Assembly: GCA_050633265.1 (NCBI GenBank)
Contig: JBOEGE010000005.1
Coordinates: 248,001 to 312,000 of the forward strand
Source: JBLHZY01 sp050633265
GTDB lineage: Bacteria > Pseudomonadota > Alphaproteobacteria > Rhodobacterales > Rhodobacteraceae
Direction: 5' to 3'
Length of the DNA stretch: 64,000 bases
Part shown: positions 25,193-32,937 of the stretch, piece by piece
Layout: the number at the start of each line of letters is the position of its first letter
Numbering within the stretch: the first letter of the stretch is position 1
Position numbers and translations under genes: made by a program
Notes under the pieces: model-generated
What the model was told of the DNA's origin: nothing
What the model saw: the letters and a program-made list of their open reading frames with translations, nothing else
Databases searched by the model: none

Positions 25193-25711
25193 ATGAACGC
25201 ATTGACGTTCCACGATACCACCATGACCATCATCGAGCGGGGCGGTGCGCCCTGGATGCCAGGGCCAGAGATTGGCGCGGCGTTGGGATATGAGGACCCC
25301 GCCGCTTCTATCAGGCAGTCCTTTGAGCGCCATCGTGCTGAGTTCACTGAGCAAATGACCACCCGTATTAAATTGGGACGGGTGGGTGAAACGCAAAGGA
25401 TCACCCGCGTATTCTCCCCACGCGGCGCGCTCCTCCTTGCCATGCATGCCCAAACGGATCGGGCGGTGGCCTTTCGCGCTTGGGTGCTCGATGTGCTGGA
25501 GGGCAAGGTGCCCCTGCCGGGCTTTGAGGATCGGCGCATCGCGATGGCGCAAGCCATCCTCGATCATCACCCACGCTGGAAGGCGCACCGCCGCTATCGC
25601 GGCATGGGCTTGACCCTGCGCGAGGTGGCCAAGCTGACCGATGTGTCGCTGATCACTGCGCGCCGTGACGCCGCCGACCTGCGCCGCCTGGGGCTGGAGG
25701 TGGCGCAATGA
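25193..25711 (+). CDS. BRO-N domain phage antirepressor-like protein
   Basis: The 172-residue protein begins with a BRO-N type domain (MNALTFHDTTMTIIERGGAPWMPGPEIGAALGYEDPAASIRQ; later RVFSPRGALLLAMHAQTDRAVAFRAWVLDVLEG). It ends with a winged-helix-like segment (LTLREVAKLTDVSLITARRDAADLRRLGLEV). Such proteins often act as antirepressors or regulators in phages. It lies late in the early operon with its own leader hairpin. Confidence 0.85.
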   Translation: MNALTFHDTTMTIIERGGAPWMPGPEIGAALGYEDPAASIRQSFERHRAEFTEQMTTRIKLGRVGETQRITRVFSPRGALLLAMHAQTDRAVAFRAWVLDVLEGKVPLPGFEDRRIAMAQAILDHHPRWKAHRRYRGMGLTLREVAKLTDVSLITARRDAADLRRLGLEVAQ

Positions 25712-25872
25712 AATGTCATGAGAGGCAGGACCACATCAACGAGGCGCGCGACATCGCGGCGGGGATGCAAAGCCTGATCTGTGAGGCCCCAAAGGAGGTG
25801 GTGATCGAGGCTAACGCACTCTATGCGTTGCTGAATTGCATCATCGAGAGGCTTGATGCGGCCTCAAAATAG
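25708..25872 (+). CDS. Small phage protein (54 aa), last gene of the early operon
   Basis: ATG 25708 overlaps the BRO-type gene's TGA (ATGA). The frame reads MKCHERQDHINEARDIAAG, then helical sequence to CIIERLDAASK and TAG at 25872. The overlap and the terminator 5 bp later support it as the real end of the rightward early operon. No family was recognised. Confidence 0.6.
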   Translation: MKCHERQDHINEARDIAAGMQSLICEAPKEVVIEANALYALLNCIIERLDAASK

Positions 25873-25877
25873 GGAAC

Positions 25878-25907
25878 GGGCGGGATCTGATACGGTCCCG
25901 CCCTTTT
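25878..25907 (+). terminator. Terminator of the early operon
   Basis: GGGCGGGA (25878-25885) pairs with TCCCGCCC (25896-25903), followed by TTTT. It separates the rightward early operon from the leftward lysis and packaging operon, whose last stop is at 25907. Confidence 0.85.
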
Positions 25908-26113
25908 CATTTGTCCGCCTTGCCATCGAGCTTGCGCTCGATCCGCTCCAGTGAGTGCCCGATCCGGTCAAGGGCCTCATCGTGGTGCTTGGACTGCATA
26001 TCCTGTTTTGTCTCCAGGATCGCCACGCGCCCCTTGAGGTGGAACCATTGCGCCACTAGGCCGATCACCATGCCGCCCCATGTGAGAATGTCTTTGAGGT
26101 TCACTTCCATCAC
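25907..26113 (-). CDS. Small phage membrane protein with coiled coil (68 aa)
   Basis: An N-terminal hydrophobic helix (ILTWGGMVIGLVAQWF) is followed by a heptad-like charged segment (LKGRVAILETKQDMQ; LDRIGHSLERIERKL). This resembles small XhlA-like or other holin-associated proteins. It is the last gene of the leftward lysis/packaging operon and overlaps the DUF1353 gene by 4 bp. The role is inferred from position. Confidence 0.6.
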   Translation of the reverse strand: MMEVNLKDILTWGGMVIGLVAQWFHLKGRVAILETKQDMQSKHHDEALDRIGHSLERIERKLDGKADK

Positions 26114-26547
26114 GATACCCCCGCAATCAGCTTGCGCGCATGCCAGCGCAACGCGCCGAGGCGCACGGCCCCAAACATAGCACCGCGCCAGAGGCCAGGC
26201 ATGCCCAGGACGCCAAGCGCCTCATGGAATACCTGGTCACACCGCCGCCGCGTATAGAAGCCGCTTTCCAGCATCCAATCATGAAGCGCCGCCGCCTGGA
26301 TGTAGTCTGGGTGCGCCATCGGCACCAGCATCCGAAACGGCAAGGGCACTGATGCGCCATCGAATTGGAACCCATCGGGCACCTCGATCACCTCATCGGG
26401 ATGCTCAAGGCTCCCCACGGCATAGCGGAAACCCTCCATCACCTCCCAGCGTGGCCGCTGGAAACCAGGGGGCAAAAAGCGCCTGATCCCGTGCGCATTG
26501 CTGGGCACGGCCATGATCACCAGGCGATCCGTAAAGCTCGACATCAC
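26110..26547 (-). CDS. DUF1353 family phage protein
   Basis: The 145-residue protein contains VPDGFQFDGASVPLPFRMLVPMAHPDYIQAAALHDWML, with the DGASVP and HDW motifs of DUF1353. These proteins are common near lysis and tail genes in phages and have no proven function. The start is uncertain between the tandem Met codons. It overlaps the lipoprotein gene upstream by 4 bp. Confidence 0.8.
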   Translation of the reverse strand: MMSSFTDRLVIMAVPSNAHGIRRFLPPGFQRPRWEVMEGFRYAVGSLEHPDEVIEVPDGFQFDGASVPLPFRMLVPMAHPDYIQAAALHDWMLESGFYTRRRCDQVFHEALGVLGMPGLWRGAMFGAVRLGALRWHARKLIAGVS

Positions 26548-26822
26548 ACGCCCGCCCCGCTGATCTTGGATAGCTCAGCGCGCCGCTCGGCGCTCGCAAT
26601 CGTGTGGAGGTCGCAAAGCTCGGTCGAGTAAAGACCCGCCGCGCATGCTCGCGCCACAGTCTCATCGATCCGGTCCTGGTCCTCGATGGTTTCACCTTGC
26701 GCCCCTGGGAGCGCATCGCCGATCACGCGATCAACGCCCTCGACACTGGCCGGTTGCAAAGTCGAACACCCCGCCACCGTCAATGCAACGCTCAAAAACA
26801 GAGCTAGCTTTGTCAGCCGCAT
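26544..26822 (-). CDS. Small phage lipoprotein, candidate outer-membrane spanin
   Basis: From ATG 26822 (GGAGG upstream) the frame reads MRLTKLALFLSVALTVAGCSTLQPAS, a lipoprotein signal with lipobox VAGC. A 70-residue mature part ends ERRAELSKISGAGV. Its first 92 bp overlap, in another frame, the small membrane protein gene at 26731-26949. An embedded or overlapping anchored protein plus lipoprotein beside the endolysin is the classic Rz/Rz1 layout. The spanin role is inferred from architecture only. Confidence 0.6.
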   Translation of the reverse strand: MRLTKLALFLSVALTVAGCSTLQPASVEGVDRVIGDALPGAQGETIEDQDRIDETVARACAAGLYSTELCDLHTIASAERRAELSKISGAGV

Positions 26823-26949
26823 CTCCTGCCTCCTGATTTTGTTCCATGACATCGACCTGGGCGCTCTCGCGTCCAAGCCCGTAAATGCTGGCGGCAATGG
26901 CAAGGATCGCCACCGCCGCCAGCCCGATCAACATGAGCCGCGCGCGCAT
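26731..26949 (-). CDS. Small anchored periplasmic protein, candidate inner-membrane spanin
   Basis: ATG 26949 shares one base with the endolysin stop (TGATG). The 72-residue product has an N-terminal anchor (LMLIGLAAVAILAIAASIYGLG) and a short polar domain with two cysteines (RCIDGGGVFDFATGQC). It would pair with the overlapping lipoprotein. The periplasmic part is short and not clearly coiled-coil, which weakens the spanin call. Confidence 0.55.
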   Translation of the reverse strand: MRARLMLIGLAAVAILAIAASIYGLGRESAQVDVMEQNQEAGDAADKASSVFERCIDGGGVFDFATGQCRGR

Positions 26950-27767
26950 CACGCGACCCCGCGCATGCAAAGCTCGGTCTCCTCGGTGCGCCGGTTGACC
27001 AGCCCGCGCACAACGCGCCCGCCAGCCTTGTTCCACCAGCCGAGCGCGGTGCATGCCCCCGCAATGCTGCCCTCATTCAAGCGCCGCACTGCGGTGCTCT
27101 TTGAGGTGCCTGACACCCCCACGTTGTAAGCGAGGCTGGTGAATGCCACGTCACGCGGGATGGGGAGCCGGTTTGCAAGGGTTTGGGAGGTAAAGGCGGG
27201 CCGCAATCGGTCGCGATAGGAGATGATCTCGCGCGAGAACATCGCATCACACTGGGCTTTGGTGTAGCTTTGGCCGAGCTGCACCCCCTTGGTCTCGCCG
27301 TAGCAGACCGTAGGGACGCCCACGATGTCGAGATAGGCCTCCAAACGGAGGCCCTCCCATCGTCCAATAAAGGGCACTGCCATCTCCAAGAAAGCGGTAT
27401 CAACAGATGATCCGCCATCGGGGGTCACGGCCACATCCGGCGCGGGCGCTTCAATCGTGGGCGTTTTTGACATGGCCAAGACGCTACGATCCTGGAGCGC
27501 TAAGACCATCACAAGCCCAAGCGCCAGCGCCCCTAGAAACCAGGGCGAGCGCATCTTGGTGCGGTCGATACCCTGATCCCAGAGCCGCCCGATGATGCCA
27601 TAGATCAGGAGCGCTACACCCAGCATCCACCAGATGCGGGGATTGGTGTCGATCTCAAAGCCCCAAAAGATCACCTCAGGCAAGAGGAGACAAAAGAGGC
27701 TGGCGTAAAAGGCCCACATGCTATGCGCAGTTTTGGCCACTGATTTCCAATTCGCGATGAGTTTCAT
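26949..27767 (-). CDS. Endolysin (GH24 lysozyme) fused to a three-helix holin-like membrane domain
   Basis: Residues 1-95 hold three hydrophobic helices (about 17-37, 46-64 and 75-92). The opening MKLIANWKSVAKTAHSMWAF resembles the small holin-like proteins of Mu-like phages. Residues 130-272 form a T4-type lysozyme with the triad E138, D147 and T153 in the canonical spacing (E-x8-D-x5-T; RWEGLRL, YLDIVGVPTVCYG). It therefore seems to join membrane and muramidase functions in one chain. No separate holin gene is obvious nearby, except perhaps the small protein at 25907. Confidence 0.85.
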   Translation of the reverse strand: MKLIANWKSVAKTAHSMWAFYASLFCLLLPEVIFWGFEIDTNPRIWWMLGVALLIYGIIGRLWDQGIDRTKMRSPWFLGALALGLVMVLALQDRSVLAMSKTPTIEAPAPDVAVTPDGGSSVDTAFLEMAVPFIGRWEGLRLEAYLDIVGVPTVCYGETKGVQLGQSYTKAQCDAMFSREIISYRDRLRPAFTSQTLANRLPIPRDVAFTSLAYNVGVSGTSKSTAVRRLNEGSIAGACTALGWWNKAGGRVVRGLVNRRTEETELCMRGVA

Positions 27768-27793
27768 CGGTCATTCCTTTCGAGGTTGAGGGC

Positions 27794-28363
27794 TTAGCCG
27801 GTTTGCAGATCGCTCAGGACAAAGGCCTGGAGCTGGAGGATGTGCTGGGACCACTCGCGCATGTTGGATGGCGCATTGGCGGTGAAGGCGTAGCGGCGCA
27901 AACGCCAGGCCAGGAAGTCGATCACCAGTTCGCCCTCATCGCGATCCGCGAGGGCCTCGATGCTCTCAGGATCGACCTGGCCATCCTCAGCGCTGATGCC
28001 CACCTTGCTCAGGAGGATCGCGGTGATCTTGGCACCTTGCAGCACGGCGCAATCAAACACTGCCACGGCCAGCTTGGGTGGCATCACCTCGCATGCGAAA
28101 GCATCCCAGAGCTCACCGGCGTTTGGTGCCGTGCGCCCGCTGGCGTGGCCGCTCATCGAGAATTGCACGGCCTGATCAAACACGGTGGGGATCGGTTGTG
28201 CCTGGCTCTGGTCACCACCTGTCTGCGGATCGCCAGCGCCTTGCATCTCACCAGCACCGGCTTGCGCCTGGGCATTGGTATCGCCTTGGGTCGTGGTTTG
28301 GGTTTTCGCCTCAGCGGCCTTTTTGGCGGCGGCCTTCTTCTGGGCTTCGGTCTGTTTTGCCAT
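27794..28363 (-). CDS. Phage protein with a GH108 / PG_binding_3-like C-terminal part
   Basis: The first 55 residues are low-complexity (Ala, Gln, Lys, Gly). The rest has PPKLAVAVFDCAVLQGAKITAILLSKVGI, DGQVDPESIEAL and LVIDFLAWRLRRYAF. This order recalls the C-terminal half of GH108 muramidases plus PG_binding_3, but the HEGG-type catalytic segment is missing. It lies between the endolysin and neck genes. A virion or lysis accessory role is possible; the family link is weak. Confidence 0.5.
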   Translation of the reverse strand: MAKQTEAQKKAAAKKAAEAKTQTTTQGDTNAQAQAGAGEMQGAGDPQTGGDQSQAQPIPTVFDQAVQFSMSGHASGRTAPNAGELWDAFACEVMPPKLAVAVFDCAVLQGAKITAILLSKVGISAEDGQVDPESIEALADRDEGELVIDFLAWRLRRYAFTANAPSNMREWSQHILQLQAFVLSDLQTG

Positions 28364-28404
28364 GTGAGTTCTCCTCTGGCTGGGTTGAAGTTGAACGGGA
28401 TCGC

Positions 28405-28824
28405 CTACCTTTGGCGCACCGCCAGCCCACGGGCGCGCAATGCGCCTGTGAGCTCATCGGCCACATCTTGGCCAAGCTCTGGGGCGAGAAAGTCGAGACC
28501 CTCGCGCTCCAGCTCATCCACCGCTCGCGCCAGCCAAGGGTTGCCCTTGCGGGCAGGTTGCTTGACCGATTTTGCGGGGTGTCTCCCGCCCTTCCAGGCG
28601 AGCGCTTTCTTGCGTTTTGGTTTGATGGTGAGCGCGGGCCTGCCATCGTGAACGGCGCGCGCATAGGGCGTGTTGACTGACAAAATGGCATCGTCTTGAC
28701 CAACTGGCTCGGCGGGCACATGCGCCTTGCGCAAATCGCCTTTGTCAAAGGGCACATTGCCTTTACGTGTCGCGATCTCGCGTAGCTTTTCCGCTACCTG
28801 GAGGCTGATGCGTTGGAGGTTCAT
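28405..28824 (-). CDS. Neck / tail completion protein (HK97 gp10 / P2 gpS-like)
   Basis: The 139-residue protein has KGDLRKAHVPAEPVG, LSVNTPYARAVHDGRPALTIKPKRKKALAW and a C-terminal helix WLARAVDELEREGLDFL. This is typical of HK97-gp10-type neck proteins (the loop ending in Y-A-x-x-V-H-D/E-G). It overlaps the terminase gene by 4 bp. Confidence 0.7.
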   Translation of the reverse strand: MNLQRISLQVAEKLREIATRKGNVPFDKGDLRKAHVPAEPVGQDDAILSVNTPYARAVHDGRPALTIKPKRKKALAWKGGRHPAKSVKQPARKGNPWLARAVDELEREGLDFLAPELGQDVADELTGALRARGLAVRQR

Positions 28825-30557
28825 GAGAGCACCTCGATGCCCAGCCCACCGCTGCCACCGCCTGGCTTTGCGCGCCCATCGGCGGCAAGGGCAACGGCCC
28901 AGAAAAGGTCACCATGCCCCTCATCATTGCGCTCGGCATCATACTTGATCGAGGTGCCGCTGGTGATCTTTTGGATCGAGTGCATTTGCGCCAGGACATC
29001 GGGATCATTCGGCAACAGGAGGCGGCGCTCCTCGGCCAGCTTGAGCACGTTCAAAGCAAGCTTTGACTTGCGCTGAGCTGAGAACCAAACGCCCTCAAAA
29101 CGCTCTGGGCTGGCGGTGTGGAGCTCCTCGGCGAGTTGCATGCCGAGGCCCGTCTTGTCGATCTTCCAGCTCTCAATATCGAAACGCCCATCAACCTCAT
29201 GGATGGTGGCTTTCTGCGCATCGAATTTCATGCCCTTGTGCATTTCGTGGTGCATGAGGGCAAAGCGATCTTTCCACTTTTTCCCATCGACCTCCTGGCC
29301 CACCAAGGCGATGGCCGTGCGGTCATTGATCCGGCCCACATCGACACCACCGCGCAAGCGGCCATAGCGATGCGGCAAGATGCGCTCCTCGGTGAGCGAG
29401 TGGAGGAGCTCCCAGGACAAGAGCGCTGAACCATTCTCGGCCCACTGGCACTCATAGAACATGGCCCAGCTCTCGCTATCAAAGAGCATGCGCAGCTCAT
29501 CGAGACCGCCAGGCAAGGGCATTCCTTGGCTGATCGCGTCCTCGATGGTGATGGTTTTGCGCGACCAATGGCCGTGCTTGTTTTTGTGGTTGGTGGCGAT
29601 CTCCCAGAACAATGACCCAGGCAAGAACGGTGTGGAAAACACCGTGACGCGGCCACCCATTGCGGTGATCGATGGGATCACCGCCGCCCAAAGCATGCGC
29701 TGATTGCGCACCCAGGCAAACTCATCGAGCCAAACATCGCCAGGCCAACCCTGGGCGGTGCGGAAGTTGGTGGACATGGCCACGATCTCGGTGCCCATGA
29801 TCTTGAGTTTGTTGGCCTTGTCCTCATCGATCAGGACCTCCAGGCGCGCGGCGTGGTGGCGCACATAGGCGAGGATGATCTGGGCTTGGCGCTCGGATGC
29901 TGAGACCACAATCTGAGGGCGTCCAGCCATCGCGCCGAGGAGCACGGCCAACCCCACAACGTAAGAGAAACCGATCTGGCGCGCCTTGAGGATGATGCGG
30001 AACCGGCCCTCATCCTCAAGAAACTCGGTTTGATACCCATAGAGCCCATATTCGGGATCAAGGACGCGGGCCAATGCCTCGGATGAGACCGCATTGGAAA
30101 CCGTGGGCCGAGGCTTGGGCTTGGGTTGCGATTTATTCACTCGATCCAATGACTTGGTGAGCATGGCGAGGCGTTGCGCCTGGGCGTTGCTTGGGTTTTT
30201 GACGCGGCTGAGCCGGTGAATTTGAGCCTCGATCCCGTCCGATGTCTCGCGCCGCTTGCGCAAGTCACTGCCCCAATCGCCTTTGGAGGCCCAGGCGCGC
30301 ACCGTGCGCTCAGAGCACCCGATCACCGTCGCAATCTCGCTGGTGCTGTCACCGGCCATGTAGCGGGCCAATGCATCCTCTTTTTGCGCCTCGGTGAATT
30401 TGGGAGGGCGACCTGGGCGCTTGGATGTGGCTGAGAGCCGCTGAGAGGACTTAGAATGCGTCAAGTCATTCTTTTTTGGGTGAGTGGTGCCGATAGGTGG
30501 ACAATGCCCCTCAGCGGCGCTCTCTGTTGATGTATTGGAAACAGGTTGCTTTGCCAT
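28821..30557 (-). CDS. Large terminase ATPase (P2 gpP-like)
   Basis: The 578-residue protein has an N-terminal HTH (about 52-95, KFTEAQKEDALARYMAGDSTSEIATVIGCSERTVRAWASKGDW), like P2 gpP. The ATPase has Walker A-like ILKARQIGFSY (about 189-199) and Walker B DVWLDEFAW (about 274-282). The C-terminal nuclease region has RGGVDVGRINDRTAIALVG, the first acidic residue of an RNase H-like site. It packages DNA into proheads with the portal encoded just upstream. No separate small terminase (gpM) gene was recognised. Confidence 0.92.
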   Translation of the reverse strand: MAKQPVSNTSTESAAEGHCPPIGTTHPKKNDLTHSKSSQRLSATSKRPGRPPKFTEAQKEDALARYMAGDSTSEIATVIGCSERTVRAWASKGDWGSDLRKRRETSDGIEAQIHRLSRVKNPSNAQAQRLAMLTKSLDRVNKSQPKPKPRPTVSNAVSSEALARVLDPEYGLYGYQTEFLEDEGRFRIILKARQIGFSYVVGLAVLLGAMAGRPQIVVSASERQAQIILAYVRHHAARLEVLIDEDKANKLKIMGTEIVAMSTNFRTAQGWPGDVWLDEFAWVRNQRMLWAAVIPSITAMGGRVTVFSTPFLPGSLFWEIATNHKNKHGHWSRKTITIEDAISQGMPLPGGLDELRMLFDSESWAMFYECQWAENGSALLSWELLHSLTEERILPHRYGRLRGGVDVGRINDRTAIALVGQEVDGKKWKDRFALMHHEMHKGMKFDAQKATIHEVDGRFDIESWKIDKTGLGMQLAEELHTASPERFEGVWFSAQRKSKLALNVLKLAEERRLLLPNDPDVLAQMHSIQKITSGTSIKYDAERNDEGHGDLFWAVALAADGRAKPGGGSGGLGIEVLS

Positions 30558-30572
30558 TGCCGCTCACACCCC

Positions 30573-31853
30573 TCAGGATCGCGCCAGGAGGGCCACGAGG
30601 ACATCCATTGACCCAGAGGATGCTGAGCGCTCAATGGGTGCTCCTGAGGCCGCTGAGCCGCTCTGAGCGGAATTGGCCAAAGCGGGCATGAGCACACGCG
30701 CCTCCTCGGCGGTGATGATCCCAGAGCTCACCAGCCCTGGCAGGTCCTTGGCGTCGTCGCCTGGCGGGGTCAGATCAAGCGGGCGGAATGCAATCTCGCC
30801 CGCGCCAAGCGATGCCTCGGCATTGCCTGGCTTGAGGCCCAGCTCTTTGAGGATCGGGCGGAGTTGGTCCAGCATGCGCCGCCGCTTGGGCTTGAGGGTC
30901 AGATGCTCAAAGGTGAAAAGCTGCCCCGTCACCTCGCCGCCACCGCCAAGCTGGCCAGCGGTCATGATGCCGAGGACGCGCGGCGGGGTGCCGTGCGCCA
31001 CGGGAATGCGATCCCGCGCGGCATCGATCAGTTTGAGGAAATCGCCATCTTTGACCTCAGCGGTGAGGCGCTTGATGTCGATCTGACCCTCCTCTCCAGT
31101 GGTCATGACCAGTGTGCGGTGGGCGTTGTCGAGCCCCTGGTGCTCATTACGGAAAAAGTCTTGGATCGCCTTTTTCTGAGCGGCTGATGGGGTCAAACCT
31201 TTGAACGTGATCGCATACTCTGGGATCGCGTTATTCTTGAAAAACGAGGCATTGTAGCGGGTTGCCGCCAAGGCCAGCTCCAGCATTCCCTCAGCGCCGA
31301 TCCATGTTGGCAAGGCATAGCGCCGCCCCATCGGGCAAGGTTCGCGCAAGTGGACAATCTCGCGGGAGGTGAATGTCACCTTGCGCGTGTCGCCGTTGGG
31401 CTTGCCGATCCGCTGGAGGTAGCCATCGCGAAAACGGCTCATGGTGATCGCGGGCAAGCGCCGCAAGCCGATGATGCGCTCGCCATCGCTGGATCGGATC
31501 ACCTGGAGGAAGGCGTTGCCATAGGTGCCGAGATCGAGGTCGAGCAACATGAAAAGCTCAGTCGCGCCGGTATCGCAAAGCTCCTCGATCCGCTCAGCCT
31601 CGCCCAAGAGACCGCCACCGAATGCGCCCTCGGCCTTCACATGGATCGCGCGGCTATGCTCGGCGCTGGCACGGTAAAGCGCTGAGAGACTGCGCACTGG
31701 GATCGGCCAGAGAAACTCACCATCCAAGCCGACCTCGGCCCGTGACGTGAGCAAGCCATCGATCTCGGATTTATGCACCGAGATGGTGACCGCCTCGGCG
31801 GTGGATTGGGCCTCTGTTTCGGAGCCTGCGGGTGGGGTTTCATCTTTGCTCAT
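30573..31853 (-). CDS. Phage portal protein (P2 gpQ-like)
   Basis: The protein carries the PBSX/P2 portal pattern: PVRSLSALYRASAEHSRAIHVKAEGAFGGG, DLDLGTYGNAFLQVIR, HLREPCPMGRRYALPTWIGA and PPRVLGIMTAGQLGGGGEVTGQLFTFE. It forms the dodecameric head vertex channel. The start used is ATG 31853 (MSKDET). An in-frame TTG at 31874 would add seven residues, and neither has a strong ribosome site. An 18-bp palindrome spans the ATG. It heads the leftward late operon. Confidence 0.92.
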   Translation of the reverse strand: MSKDETPPAGSETEAQSTAEAVTISVHKSEIDGLLTSRAEVGLDGEFLWPIPVRSLSALYRASAEHSRAIHVKAEGAFGGGLLGEAERIEELCDTGATELFMLLDLDLGTYGNAFLQVIRSSDGERIIGLRRLPAITMSRFRDGYLQRIGKPNGDTRKVTFTSREIVHLREPCPMGRRYALPTWIGAEGMLELALAATRYNASFFKNNAIPEYAITFKGLTPSAAQKKAIQDFFRNEHQGLDNAHRTLVMTTGEEGQIDIKRLTAEVKDGDFLKLIDAARDRIPVAHGTPPRVLGIMTAGQLGGGGEVTGQLFTFEHLTLKPKRRRMLDQLRPILKELGLKPGNAEASLGAGEIAFRPLDLTPPGDDAKDLPGLVSSGIITAEEARVLMPALANSAQSGSAASGAPIERSASSGSMDVLVALLARS

Positions 31854-31861
31854 GAGCAAAG
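31844..31861. repeat. 18-bp perfect palindrome over the portal start codon
   Basis: CTTTGCTCATGAGCAAAG is a perfect inverted repeat with the portal ATG at its centre. It lies at the edge of the divergent late control region and could be an operator or an mRNA hairpin limiting portal translation. Confidence 0.55.
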
Positions 31862-32010
31862 AGATACCGCGCAAAATAATGCGACAATATCCCCCTAAGC
31901 CATTGAAAGTTTAGTTATAAACCAGAACCCGCCCACCTATCTGGCACGGCATTAACTGATCAGGCAAGAGTGATTTCAGGAATTTTTTGAAACGCTGAGG
32001 AGGCGAGCCA
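31862..32010. promoter_or_regulatory. Divergent late control region
   Basis: This gap of about 150 bp separates the leftward portal operon from the rightward protease/capsid operon, as between Q and O of P2. It must hold both late promoters. It is AT-rich around 31905-31925 (GAAAGTTTAGTTATAAACC). I could not confidently place an Ogr-type TGT-N12-ACA site. Confidence 0.45.
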
Positions 32011-32937
32011 TTGGCTAAGCTCACAGACCTATCAGTTAGCTTTTTGTCCCTGGTCAAAACACCAGCCACGGGCAAGGGCCTGACCTTGAAAGCCGCCGAT
32101 GGTGAGCGCCCCGCCGCTTTCGATCTGGTGGTCAAAAATGACGACATGATGCGCGCCTATGGCGTGGTCTATGCGCCTGATCAGGAGGACGCGCACGGCG
32201 ACACCGCCGATGCCGACACCATCCGCAAAGCTCAAGCCGAGTTCATGCGCGAGGGTCGCCTCAAGAACATCGACACCGAGCACTCATTCACCAGCGAGAT
32301 GGCCTATGTGGCCGAGAGCTGGCTGGTGCGCAAAGGTGATCCGCTTTTCCCTGATGAGCCTGAGGGCTCTTGGGCTGTAGGCATCCAGATCGGCGACCCC
32401 GACCTCTGGAAGCAACTGAAATCCGGCGAGCTGACTGGCATCTCATTGGCTGGGATCGCTCGCATGGAGCCTGGGCCGGATGATCCAGCCCACCCTCGGT
32501 ATACCGAGAAAGACGCCGCGCCTGGATGGGTCGAGCGTTTCATCAAAGCGCTGACCGGCGTGAACCCCCAAGAACCTGTCGAGGAGACTGACATGACCAA
32601 AGATGAGGTCCAGGCATTGGTTGGCGAAACACTGAAAAGTGTGCTGCCCGATGCGCTCAAGGACGCAATGAAAACCGCTGGCGATCCGCCCGCGAAAGAA
32701 GAACCCACCGAGGTGGAAAAGGCCGTTGCCGCCGTGCTCAAGGCGCATGGCATCGAGCCGAAAGAGCCCGCCGCTGGTGAAGGTGAAGGCGATCAGACCG
32801 ACATCCAAAAGGCTGTCGATGAGGCCGTCACAAAGGCGCTCGGCACCAAGGTCGATGATGCCATCACCAAGGCCCTGGCAAAGGGCGTGACCGAAACCGA
32901 CCCAACCACGGGCGCAACCGAGGAGAGCTTCGCATGA
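32011..32937 (+). CDS. XkdF-like prohead protease / scaffold (P2 gpO position)
   Basis: Translation starts at TTG 32011 with GAGGAGG upstream. The 308-residue protein has an N-terminal domain like XkdF (MMRAYGVVYAPDQEDAHGDTADADTIRKAQAEFMREGR; IDTEHSF; GSWAVGIQIGDPDLWKQLKSGELTGISLAG). This is a probable serine protease core. The Glu/Lys/Ala-rich helical tail would serve as scaffold. It overlaps the capsid gene by 4 bp. Confidence 0.8.
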   Translation: MAKLTDLSVSFLSLVKTPATGKGLTLKAADGERPAAFDLVVKNDDMMRAYGVVYAPDQEDAHGDTADADTIRKAQAEFMREGRLKNIDTEHSFTSEMAYVAESWLVRKGDPLFPDEPEGSWAVGIQIGDPDLWKQLKSGELTGISLAGIARMEPGPDDPAHPRYTEKDAAPGWVERFIKALTGVNPQEPVEETDMTKDEVQALVGETLKSVLPDALKDAMKTAGDPPAKEEPTEVEKAVAAVLKAHGIEPKEPAAGEGEGDQTDIQKAVDEAVTKALGTKVDDAITKALAKGVTETDPTTGATEESFA

